DNA from: Candidatus Blastococcus massiliensis AP3
Lineage (GTDB): Bacteria; Actinomycetota; Actinomycetes; Mycobacteriales; Geodermatophilaceae
Direction: 5' to 3'
Assembly (NCBI RefSeq): GCF_000582785.1
Contig: NZ_HG931175.1
Span: 474,209 to 538,208, forward strand
DNA length: 64,000 nt
Shown here: positions 23,639 to 30,601 of the stretch, piece after piece
Layout: the number at the start of each line of letters is the position of its first letter
How positions within the stretch are numbered: the first letter of the stretch is position 1
The notes under the pieces: model-generated
What the model was told of the DNA's origin: nothing
Seen by the model: the letters and a program-made list of their open reading frames with translations, nothing else
Database searches by the model: none
Position numbers and translations under genes: made by a program

Positions 23639-25327
23639 CTAGTCAGCCAGCCAGATGTGCCCCCACATCGCCGTGCCCTCCGGCACACCGTTGCCGTCCG
23701 AGCCGTCCGGGAACGTCCAGCCGTCGACGTTCTTCACGGCTTCCTTGACCGCGATGACCGTCAGCGTGCCGCCGGTGAGCGTCACCGGCACCTGGTCGGC
23801 CAGCACCAGGCTGATGGCCTCGGCCGCGGCCTTCCGCTCCTCCACGTCGTTCGTGCTGCGGAGGATCGCCAGGTTCTCGTCGATGTCCGGGTGCTGGAAC
23901 TCCGTCACGTTCGGGACTCCCGGCGTGAACGCGCGGGAGAAGACGTAGTACGGATCCCGGGCGCCGCCGTGCCGGGTGCAGCCGGCGTCGTAGTCCCGCG
24001 CGATCGCCTGCTGCGTGTAGGCCGCCTGCTCCACCTGCTCGAGCTCGACCTGCATGCCCAGGTCGGACCAGAACGACTGGTAGAGCTGGGAGAGCTCGTT
24101 CAGGCTCGGGTCGGGCGGGCAGGTGTAGGTGAAGGAGATGTCCGTGCCGACGGGCTGGCCGTCGGAGCGCGCCGGGTCGTTGATGTAGTCGTCGTACAGC
24201 TCCTGCGCCTGCTCGGGGTCGTGGTCCGGCCACGCCTCGGCCGCCTTCTCCGAGTAGTACGGGTCGTCCGGGCCGAAGAACTGGGTCGACGCCGGGGTGA
24301 GGCCGGTGCCGCCGAGGACCTCGACCAGCGCCTCCTGGTCGAGCGCGAGGGCCATCGCCTTGCGGATGCGCACGTCGTCGAACGGCGGCTTGCCGGTGTT
24401 GATGTTGGACCCGCCGCTGTTGTTGCCCAGGAACTCGTAGTTGTCGACGCCGTCGAAGTCGCGGGCCCGGTCGACGGTGCTCTGCCGCAGCGACTGCATG
24501 GCGTCGATGTCGCCGCTCTGCAGGCTCTGGAGGCGGGTGTCCTCGTCCGGGATCGGCCGGAAGGTGATCTTGTCGAGGTACGGCAGCCCTTCCTGCCAGT
24601 AGTTCTCGTTCTTCTCGACGACCAGCTGGCTGTCGCGCGTCCAGCTGACGAACCGGAAGGGCCCTGTCCCGACGGGGTTCGAGCCGGCGTCGTCGCCGAA
24701 CTCGGCCGCCGCGGTGGGCGAGAACGGCCAGCCGGCGGGGTCGGTGAGCAGATCCGGGAAGGCCGCGTTGGGCGCCTTCAGCTGGTAGGTGACCGTGAGG
24801 TCGTCCACGACGTCGAGCGAGGCCACCTCGGCCAGGTTGGACGCCAGGTTGGAACCGGGGGCGACGAGGTAGGTGTCCCAGACCGTCTTGAGGGCCTCGG
24901 CGTTCAGCGGCGTGTCGTCGTGGAACTGCACGCCCGGGCGCAGGGTCAGCGTCCAGGCGGAGAAGTCCTCGTTGGGCTCCATCGACTCGGCCAGGTAGGG
25001 CTTGACCTCGCCGTCGGGCGTCCGCTTCATCAGCGGGTCGTAGATGGCGAAGCCGACGTTGTAGCCGGGGTTGCCGAAGTTCGCCGTGCCGGGGAGCCAG
25101 GCGTTGGTCTCGGCCTCGAGCCCGACCGTGATCTCACCGCCCTCGACCGGTTCCCCCTGCTCGGAGATGTCGACGACCGCGCCGGCCTCGTCGTCCCCAC
25201 CCCCGTTGCCTCCGTCGTCGTCGGAGCCGCAGGCCGCCGAGGCCATCAGCAGCGCCACGATCCCCACCGACGTCAGCGCACGGGCCGACGTCCTCCACGG
25301 CCGTCGCCGACGCACCTGTTCCCGCAT
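23639..25327 (-). CDS. Family-5 substrate-binding lipoprotein SBP-F (first gene of the array)
   Basis: A 562-residue paralogue and the most diverged at the N-terminus (MREQVRRRRPWRTSARAL; lipobox LLMASAAC, Cys33; linker rich in Asp and Gly). It shares with SBP-C the SEQGEPV start, MEPNEDF, the GNNSGGS-x-INT loop and DPARSDGQPVGTDISFTY. Distinct stretches include FHDDTPLNAEALKTVWDTYL and AGCTRHGGARDPYYVFSRAFTPGVPNV. ATG 25327 is preceded by GAGGGG at 9 bases. It is transcribed from its own promoter 98 bases upstream, just downstream of the PucR gene, and is followed by a terminator. Ligand unknown. Confidence 0.92.
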   Translation of the reverse strand: MREQVRRRRPWRTSARALTSVGIVALLMASAACGSDDDGGNGGGDDEAGAVVDISEQGEPVEGGEITVGLEAETNAWLPGTANFGNPGYNVGFAIYDPLMKRTPDGEVKPYLAESMEPNEDFSAWTLTLRPGVQFHDDTPLNAEALKTVWDTYLVAPGSNLASNLAEVASLDVVDDLTVTYQLKAPNAAFPDLLTDPAGWPFSPTAAAEFGDDAGSNPVGTGPFRFVSWTRDSQLVVEKNENYWQEGLPYLDKITFRPIPDEDTRLQSLQSGDIDAMQSLRQSTVDRARDFDGVDNYEFLGNNSGGSNINTGKPPFDDVRIRKAMALALDQEALVEVLGGTGLTPASTQFFGPDDPYYSEKAAEAWPDHDPEQAQELYDDYINDPARSDGQPVGTDISFTYTCPPDPSLNELSQLYQSFWSDLGMQVELEQVEQAAYTQQAIARDYDAGCTRHGGARDPYYVFSRAFTPGVPNVTEFQHPDIDENLAILRSTNDVEERKAAAEAISLVLADQVPVTLTGGTLTVIAVKEAVKNVDGWTFPDGSDGNGVPEGTAMWGHIWLAD

Positions 25328-25409
25328 GTGACCACCCCTCGACGAAGTTGCCGGCCCGTGCGCGCGCCGACCGACGCCGCGACGAGCCCGCGCTGATCGC
25401 GCTGGCGAG

Positions 25410-25440
25410 AGTGTGCTCCCTCACAGTGAGGAACGTCACT
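25410..25440 (-). promoter_or_regulatory. SBP-F promoter with array-type inverted repeat
   Basis: AGTGACGTTCCTCACT (25425-25440, minus strand) has perfect arms. GTGACG is 18 bases before CACACT (25410-25415). Upstream of it a further block (CGCATAGTCC, then GTGACTGTGGC) also occurs upstream of the SBP-A element in almost the same form. It lies in the 182-base gap after the PucR stop. Confidence 0.65.
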
Positions 25441-25509
25441 AGTCGTCATGCCACAGTCACAGGCGGTCGGACTATGCGCCGCGCCCAATCGGCGGGTGGA
25501 GCATGGCGC

Positions 25510-26781
25510 TCAGCTGCAGCCGGCGTCGCCCAGGACCGAGGGCTCCAGCAGCCGCAACGCCTCCACCGCGACGAACAGGCGGGCGACGCTGCGCGGGTCC
25601 TCCAGCGACTGCCCGCTGAGCTGCTCGAGCCGGCCGAGCCTGTTGCGCACCGTGTTGCGGTGGCAGAACAGCAGCCTCGCCGTCTCCGTGGAGTTGCCGT
25701 TGGTCGCCAGCCAGGTCGCCAGCGTGGAGAGCAGGGTCTGCTGCTCGGCGTCGGGCAGGTCCATGACGCCGCCGAGCAGCAGCCGGGAGACCTCGCTCGA
25801 CGTCTCGACCGACGAGGCCAGGAGCGCCGCGACGGGGTCGTCGTCGATCGCCGTCACGCCGACCGCCCCGGCCGGCAGGCACCGGCGGGCCACCGCCGCG
25901 CGGGCCACGGCCGCGGAGGTCTGGTGCGCGTCGTCGTAGGAGCGGCTGAGCCCGACCCGGCCGGTGGCGAGCGTCCCGAGCAGCTCGCGGATCGAGGTCA
26001 CGGTGCGCCACTCGCCGATGGCGACGATGCCCACGACGCCGTCGGCGCCGGTGCGCCACGCCGAGCGCACACCGTGGCCGGAGAGGAACTCCTCCACGGC
26101 GGGGAGGACGGCGCCCCGGCGGACCGACTCCGCGGAGACCGCCACATAGGGACCGCGCTCGGGCAGCCCGAGCCCGGCCAGCGAACCGCCGAGGCGGGCC
26201 CACTCCCCCGGACGCCCGTCGAGCAGGGCGTCGAGCAGCGCGCGCCGGCGCTCGTGATCGGCCTCCAGGAGCGCGGCGAGCCCCTCCTCGTGCCCGCGGA
26301 TCGCCGCCCGGAGCAGCTCGTCCGTCGCCGTCCACACGGCGCCGGACCCGTGCAGGCAGGCGGCCATCTCCTCGGCCGGCCGCACGGCTGCCCTGGCCAC
26401 CAGGGCCTGCCATCCGACGGCCCCGACGGTGTGGACGGCGAGGAGCGAGGCGGCGAGCGGAACGTCCCGCCCGGCGCGCCGCCGGGAGACCGCCGACGCG
26501 TCCCGGGCCGTGCGCTCCGCTGCCGCCGGACCGACGGCGAGCCGTCGCAGGAGGCCGTCGAGGAGGGTCCCGACGTCGCGGGCGAGCTCCTCGACGTCGT
26601 GGCGAGGGTGGACGTCGTGCGCCAGGAGGCGGCCGACGGCCTCCGCGATGAGTCCGTCGAGGTCGCTGCCGAGCAGGTCGACGGCGAGCGCGCGGAGCGT
26701 CGACGAGGACCCGTCCGGCTCCTCCACGGCGGCGCACAGGGCGCTCCCCCGGGCCGGGGCCTTGGGCTGCTGGTCGGGCAC
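25510..26781 (-). CDS. PucR-family transcriptional regulator
   Basis: A 423-residue regulator. The C-terminal PucR helix-turn-helix is clear: LATWLATNGNSTETARLLFCHRNTV, then RNRLGRLEQLSGQSLEDPRSVARLFVAVEALRLL. The middle carries the GGDEF-like ligand region of this family (GPYVAVSAES onward), and the N-terminus is a helical domain. GTG 26781 has GGAGG 5 bases upstream. It is the first minus-strand gene before the six-receptor array and is divergent from an acyl-CoA dehydrogenase at 26922. PucR proteins usually activate neighbouring catabolic or transport genes in response to a metabolite, so it is the best candidate regulator of the array promoters; this is inference from position. Confidence 0.85.
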   Translation of the reverse strand: MPDQQPKAPARGSALCAAVEEPDGSSSTLRALAVDLLGSDLDGLIAEAVGRLLAHDVHPRHDVEELARDVGTLLDGLLRRLAVGPAAAERTARDASAVSRRRAGRDVPLAASLLAVHTVGAVGWQALVARAAVRPAEEMAACLHGSGAVWTATDELLRAAIRGHEEGLAALLEADHERRRALLDALLDGRPGEWARLGGSLAGLGLPERGPYVAVSAESVRRGAVLPAVEEFLSGHGVRSAWRTGADGVVGIVAIGEWRTVTSIRELLGTLATGRVGLSRSYDDAHQTSAAVARAAVARRCLPAGAVGVTAIDDDPVAALLASSVETSSEVSRLLLGGVMDLPDAEQQTLLSTLATWLATNGNSTETARLLFCHRNTVRNRLGRLEQLSGQSLEDPRSVARLFVAVEALRLLEPSVLGDAGCS

Positions 26782-26863
26782 GGTGCCTCCGGGATGTGCG
26801 AGCGACGACCGCGCCGCCGGTGCCGAGTGTGTCGGTCGCTCGAGAATGCCGATGGTTAGAGGC

Positions 26864-26891
26864 TTGTACTTTTCCAGGGGAGCACTAGATT
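26864..26891 (+). promoter_or_regulatory. Promoter of the acyl-CoA dehydrogenase at 26922
   Basis: TTGTAC (26864-26869), 16-base spacer, TAGATT (26886-26891): a good vegetative-type promoter 31 bases upstream of the ATG, in the divergent pucR region. Confidence 0.5.
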
Positions 26892-26921
26892 CGGGAGACC
26901 CGAGCGCCCGAAGGAGTGCGT

Positions 26922-28229
26922 ATGGCCACCGACACCGCGGCCGAGCGACTGGACAGCCCGAACGACGTCCGTTCCGCCGTCAAGGCTTTCATCGACGAGA
27001 ACTGGGACCCGCAGGCGTCCCTCAAGGACTGGCTGAACCGGCTGGCGGATTCCGGCTGGGCGGTGCCGCAGTGGCCCGCGCAGTGGTTCGGCAAGGGCCT
27101 CACCAACGACCTCGCCGCCGTCGCCTACGACGAGTTCAAGAAGCTGGGCGCCGTCGGCCCGCCGGCCGGCCTGTCCCGCATGCTCGCCGCGCCGACGATC
27201 ATCGCCCACGGCAGCGACGAGCAGAAGAGCGCCTTCGTCCGGCGGATCCTGGTCGGCGAGGACGCCTGGTGCCAGCTGTTCAGCGAGCCGGGGGCCGGCT
27301 CCGACCTCGCGTCGCTCTCGACGCGGGCCGAGCTCGACGGTGACGAGTACGTCGTCAACGGCCAGAAGGTGTGGACCTCCGGCGCCATGGGGTCCGACGT
27401 CGGCATGCTGATCGCCCGCACCGACCCCGACGCCGTCAAGCACGCCGGCATCACCTACTTCGCGATCGACATGGACCAGCCCGGCATCGAGGTGCGGCCG
27501 CTGCGCCAGATCACCGGCGAGTCGCACTTCGCCGAGGTCTTCCTCACCGACGCCCGCGTCAGCGCGGAGAACATCATCGGTGGCCTGAACAACGGCTGGA
27601 ACGTCGCGCGGACGACCCTGGCCAACGAGCGCGTCGGCCTCGGCGGTGGTGGGTCCCTCGGGTTCCCCATGTCGGCCCCCGGTGGCCGACGGTCGGCCCA
27701 GCTGCTCGAGCAGTCCGTCGGCGAGTACGTCGAGTCGGTCAAGCGCCAGGCGACCGGCGGTCGCGTGCCGGCCATGATGATGGTCCGGAACGGCGAGGCG
27801 CTGGCGAAGATGGCCAAGGCGATGGGCCGCGACAAGGACCCGTCGGTGCGCCAGGGCATCGCCCGGGTGCACGCCCTGACCTCGCTCAACCGCTGGAACA
27901 CCCTGCGCGCCAAGGCCGCGGTGGAGGCCGGTGGCCGCCCCGGTCCGGAGGCCTCGCTCGGCAAGCTGATGGTCTCGCGCATCACCCGGATGTCGCGCGA
28001 CGTCGGCATGGAGATCGCCGGCCCGTCGGGAATGCTCGCCGGTGAGGACGGCCCGCTGAACGGGGCGCTGGCCCTGCAGTTCCTCGGGGCGCCCGCGCCG
28101 TCGATCTACGGCGGCTCGGACGAGGTCCAGCACAACATCATCGGCGAGCGGGTGCTCGGTCTCCCGCGTGAGCCCGACACCTCCAAGTCGGTGCCGTTCC
28201 GCCAGCTGAAGACCGGCACGCAGCAGTAG
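26922..28229 (+). CDS. Acyl-CoA dehydrogenase (FadE-type)
   Basis: A 435-residue FAD-dependent acyl-CoA dehydrogenase. The flavin loop is CQLFSEPGAGSDLASL, followed by NGQKVWTSGA. The catalytic-base region and C-terminus read SIYGGSDEVQHNIIGERVLGLPREP, which is the normal G-x-x-E-I/V-Q pattern. ATG 26922 has AAGGAG 5 bases upstream. It is monocistronic: own promoter, then a strong hairpin. It faces away from the PucR gene, so one regulator could control both this enzyme and the importer array. If so, the transported compounds would be acids or become acyl-CoAs. This link is inferred from layout. Confidence 0.9.
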   Translation: MATDTAAERLDSPNDVRSAVKAFIDENWDPQASLKDWLNRLADSGWAVPQWPAQWFGKGLTNDLAAVAYDEFKKLGAVGPPAGLSRMLAAPTIIAHGSDEQKSAFVRRILVGEDAWCQLFSEPGAGSDLASLSTRAELDGDEYVVNGQKVWTSGAMGSDVGMLIARTDPDAVKHAGITYFAIDMDQPGIEVRPLRQITGESHFAEVFLTDARVSAENIIGGLNNGWNVARTTLANERVGLGGGGSLGFPMSAPGGRRSAQLLEQSVGEYVESVKRQATGGRVPAMMMVRNGEALAKMAKAMGRDKDPSVRQGIARVHALTSLNRWNTLRAKAAVEAGGRPGPEASLGKLMVSRITRMSRDVGMEIAGPSGMLAGEDGPLNGALALQFLGAPAPSIYGGSDEVQHNIIGERVLGLPREPDTSKSVPFRQLKTGTQQ

Positions 28230-28245
28230 GCAGTACGCATCCGGG

Positions 28246-28281
28246 ACCCGTGGTCCGGCCCGACGGGCCGGCCACGGGTCT
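28246..28281. terminator. Bidirectional terminator
   Basis: GACCCGTGG-T-CCGGCCC / GGGCCGG-C-CACGGGTC arms with one mismatch around GAC, between convergent stops at 28229 and 28300. Confidence 0.85.
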
Positions 28282-28299
28282 CGTGCGTTCCGAGCCCGC

Positions 28300-28845
28300 T
28301 CAGGTGTCGGCGGCGTCGCTCGCGGCCTGGGCCCGGCCCCCGAACACGTCGGCGGCGACCTGCCGGCGCGCCTCGGCCAGCCACTCGTGCTGATGGTCGG
28401 CCTGGTCGATCAGCCGGTCCAGCAGGCGCGCGTCGACCCGCCGGTCGTACTCGCCGATGGCCCGCAGCGTCTCGAATCCGGCCCGCTTCGCGAGCACGGC
28501 GGTGGCGATGAACTCGAACTCGATCAGATCGCTGAGCGGCGACCGGGACAGCACCCGTCCGTTCAGCTTGGCCCGGCTGAACTTCTCCCCCACCCACGTG
28601 GCCAGCTGCTTGTACTGGCGGACCGGGAGGCCCAGGGACGCCATCGTCGACCGCACCCCGGACCGCTCCTCCCGGAGCTCGTCGAGCAGCTGCTCGAGCG
28701 GCTGCTCGAACGGGCTGCCGCGCCAGCGCGACAGCATCCGGCCGACCAGTTCGATGCCGCCGGTGGCGGCGGCGAGGTGGTCGTTGCAGTAGACGCCGAG
28801 CAGGTCGGGGTTGTGCAGTGCGCCGCCGGTGGACGACTCGGTCAC
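28300..28845 (-). CDS. Conserved hypothetical helical protein
   Basis: A 181-residue, mostly helical protein that I do not assign to a characterised family. It begins VTESSTGGALHNPDLLGVYCNDHLAAATGGIELVGRML and contains EQPLEQLLDELREERSGV, VGEKFSRAKLNGR and EFIATAVLAKRAGFETLRAI, ending in a charged tail. The amphipathic helices and the NDHLAAATGGIEL start recall ferritin-like or four-helix actinobacterial proteins of unknown function, but a metal-binding set is not evident. GTG 28845 is chosen for AGGAGG 4 bases upstream; in-frame ATG codons further up lack this. No predicted membrane segment. Confidence 0.7.
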   Translation of the reverse strand: MTESSTGGALHNPDLLGVYCNDHLAAATGGIELVGRMLSRWRGSPFEQPLEQLLDELREERSGVRSTMASLGLPVRQYKQLATWVGEKFSRAKLNGRVLSRSPLSDLIEFEFIATAVLAKRAGFETLRAIGEYDRRVDARLLDRLIDQADHQHEWLAEARRQVAADVFGGRAQAASDAADT

Positions 28846-28915
28846 GGGGCCTCCTGGGGACGACGGGGTCGCGGCCATTGCGGCCACGAGCAGGACTGCC
28901 CGCTCCGCCGCCGGA

Positions 28916-29434
28916 TCAACCGCGCAGAAGGACCGCGACGCCCGCGCAGGCCGCGGCCCACAGCGCGCTGGCCAGCGTGCCGACGATGAACCGCTCGGCG
29001 GCAGCGGAGGAGGCGCGCAGCTCGGAGAACCGGCCCAGCCCCTTCACGGCGAAGACCACGGCCAGCCCCTCGGGCCAGCCCGCCAGCAACGTGCCGGCGA
29101 TCGCGGCGCGCTCCAGCACCCCGATCCAGGCCCCGCCGCGCAGGATCTCCGGGTCCTGGGGGCCGCCGGTGACACCGACGGCTGCGGGCGCGTGCAGCAC
29201 CCCGGTGGCCACCGGTCCTCCTCCGGACACGGCCGCGAGGACGGCCAGCACCGTCGCGACCTGCACGGTCGCGTCGGAGGACTCCCCCGCCCCCCAGGCC
29301 AGCGCGGCCACCACCGCCAGCAGCGCGGCCACCCCGGCGGCGCTCGCCCGGGGCGGCAGCCGCTCCTCGAGGAAGCTCATGCCGAGGCCGACCGCGCCGG
29401 TCAGCCCCAGGAGCAGGAGGGCGGCGACGCTCAT
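28916..29434 (-). CDS. Multi-pass membrane protein, partner of the SatD-like regulator
   Basis: A 172-residue integral membrane protein with about four or five hydrophobic helices (MSVAALLLLGLTGAVGLGM, AAGVAALLAVVAALAWGAG, ATVLAVLAAVSGGGPVATGVL, IAGTLLAGWPEGLAVVFAVKG, FIVGTLASALWAAACAGVAVLL). Its ATG overlaps the stop of the SatD-like gene (ATGA), so the two are translationally coupled. The pairing of a SatD-like DNA-binding protein with a small membrane protein recurs in actinobacteria. The conserved AVKGLGRFSEL and AERFIVGTLAS motifs face the C-terminal helices. Function not known. Confidence 0.75.
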   Translation of the reverse strand: MSVAALLLLGLTGAVGLGMSFLEERLPPRASAAGVAALLAVVAALAWGAGESSDATVQVATVLAVLAAVSGGGPVATGVLHAPAAVGVTGGPQDPEILRGGAWIGVLERAAIAGTLLAGWPEGLAVVFAVKGLGRFSELRASSAAAERFIVGTLASALWAAACAGVAVLLRG

Positions 29435-30018
29435 CCCGCCGCCCGCTCGAGCAGGCGGGCCGCGGTGGGCCGCAGGTCGCGCTCCAGCTCCCACAGGCCG
29501 GCGGCGAGTCGCTGGCCGACCGCCTGCCGGGAGATGCCGAGCTCGGCGGCGGCCTCGGCCTGGGTGCGGCCGGCCTCGACCAGGCCGATCGCCTCCCACG
29601 CCTGCTCGCTGCGCCGCTCGACCACGACCGCCAGGGCGCTCAGGACCGCCTGCGCGTCGCCGGCGTCGGCCGGGGCGGCGCCGCGCACGGCGACCCGTGC
29701 CGGACGCTGCTTGGCCGCGTCCACCGCGCGGCGGGCACTGAGGAAGGCCGGGCCGCTCCCGGCGCGGGTGCTGGGCGGCAGCGGTGTCTGCACCGGGCCC
29801 GCACCCACGCCGATGCTCCACGCGCCCTCGCGCAGCAGCCCCAGCACCACCTCGACGACGACGTCGGGCTCGGCCAGCACGCCCTGGAACTCGTCGCCGG
29901 CGGTGCGCTCGAAGCCGAGCAGGGTGGGGACGGTGCCCTCGAGCCGGCGCAGCACGTCAGCGACCCGGTCCGGAGAGCGCCGGCTGGCTCGCTGGTCGAC
30001 CGTCAGGACGAAGGGCAC
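29431..30018 (-). CDS. SatD-like DNA-binding regulator
   Basis: A 195-residue protein of the SatD family. The N-terminal nucleotide-cyclase-like part reads VLTVDQRASRRSPDRVADVL, then GFERTAGDEFQGVLAEPDVVVEVVLGLL and GVGAGPVQTPLPPSTRAGSGPAFLSARRAVD. The C-terminus is a helix-turn-helix (RTQAEAAAELGISRQAVGQRLAAG). GTG 30016-30018 has no ribosome site, but CAGACT lies 6 bases before it, which indicates a leaderless transcript. The gene overlaps the membrane-protein gene that follows. SatD was named in Streptococcus mutans acid tolerance; the role here is unknown. Confidence 0.8.
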   Translation of the reverse strand: MPFVLTVDQRASRRSPDRVADVLRRLEGTVPTLLGFERTAGDEFQGVLAEPDVVVEVVLGLLREGAWSIGVGAGPVQTPLPPSTRAGSGPAFLSARRAVDAAKQRPARVAVRGAAPADAGDAQAVLSALAVVVERRSEQAWEAIGLVEAGRTQAEAAAELGISRQAVGQRLAAGLWELERDLRPTAARLLERAAG

Positions 30019-30056
30019 CGCGCAAGTCTGACACCTTTCGGGCACGCATGCAAGCC

Positions 30057-30524
30057 TCAGAGCTTGTCGACCACGTCCGGGGGGAAACCTCCCGTCGCGA
30101 CCGGCCCCCACCCGGTCACCGTGATCCGCAGCAGCGACTTGCCCTGCCGGACCATGGCCGCGCGGTACTCGTCCCAGTCGGGGTGCTCGCCGCTGATCGC
30201 CCGGTAGTAGTCGACCAGCGGCTCCAGCGCCTCGGGCAGGTCGAGCACCTCCGCCTCCCCGTCGACCTGGACCCAGGGGCCGTCGAAGTCGTCCGACAGG
30301 ACGCACAGCGACACCGCCGACGTCCGGCGGGCGTTGGTGACCTTCGCCCGCTGCGGATAGGTGGAGACCACGATGCGCCCCTCGCCGTCCACCCCGCAGG
30401 TCACCAGCGAGAGCTGCACGCCCTCCTGACGGCGACGGGTGACCAGCACCGCCTTGTGACGCGGTCGGACGAACTCCAGGAGGGCATCCCGGTCGACGCG
30501 GTCGGCGGTGGCGGTCCTCGGCAT
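30057..30524 (-). CDS. PPOX-class F420-dependent flavin/deazaflavin-binding protein
   Basis: A 155-residue split-barrel protein of the pyridoxamine-5'-phosphate-oxidase-like superfamily. The strand order RHKAVLVTRRRQEGVQLSLVT, GRIVVSTYPQRAKVTNARR, SAVSLCVLSDDFDGPWVQVDGEAEV is that of the Rv1155-type F420-binding group, in which S/T-x-x-x-x-K-x-x-N residues contact the cofactor. Mycobacterial members bind F420 and reduce quinone- or bilin-like compounds; the substrate here is unknown. It is divergent from the AI-2E gene (77 bases) with no obvious link. Confidence 0.85.
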   Translation of the reverse strand: MPRTATADRVDRDALLEFVRPRHKAVLVTRRRQEGVQLSLVTCGVDGEGRIVVSTYPQRAKVTNARRTSAVSLCVLSDDFDGPWVQVDGEAEVLDLPEALEPLVDYYRAISGEHPDWDEYRAAMVRQGKSLLRITVTGWGPVATGGFPPDVVDKL

Positions 30525-30601
30525 GCCCCGACGCTACGACGCGGGTGTGACGATCGCCGTCCGGCCGGTCGGACCGCGCCCCGTGTGCTGAGATCTCCCG
30601 C

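Noticed and set aside
14010..25327. Array as a prophage, genomic island or IS-driven duplication
   Set aside because: No integrase, transposase, tRNA target or change in base composition was seen; lengths and codon choice match the neighbours.
14028..25396. Long open frames of 430-725 codons on the plus strand opposite the six binding-protein genes
   Set aside because: They are rich in Arg, Val, Asp and Gly in patterns typical of antisense frames in GC-rich genes, have no family motifs, and run through intergenic gaps. The minus-strand lipoprotein genes explain this DNA.
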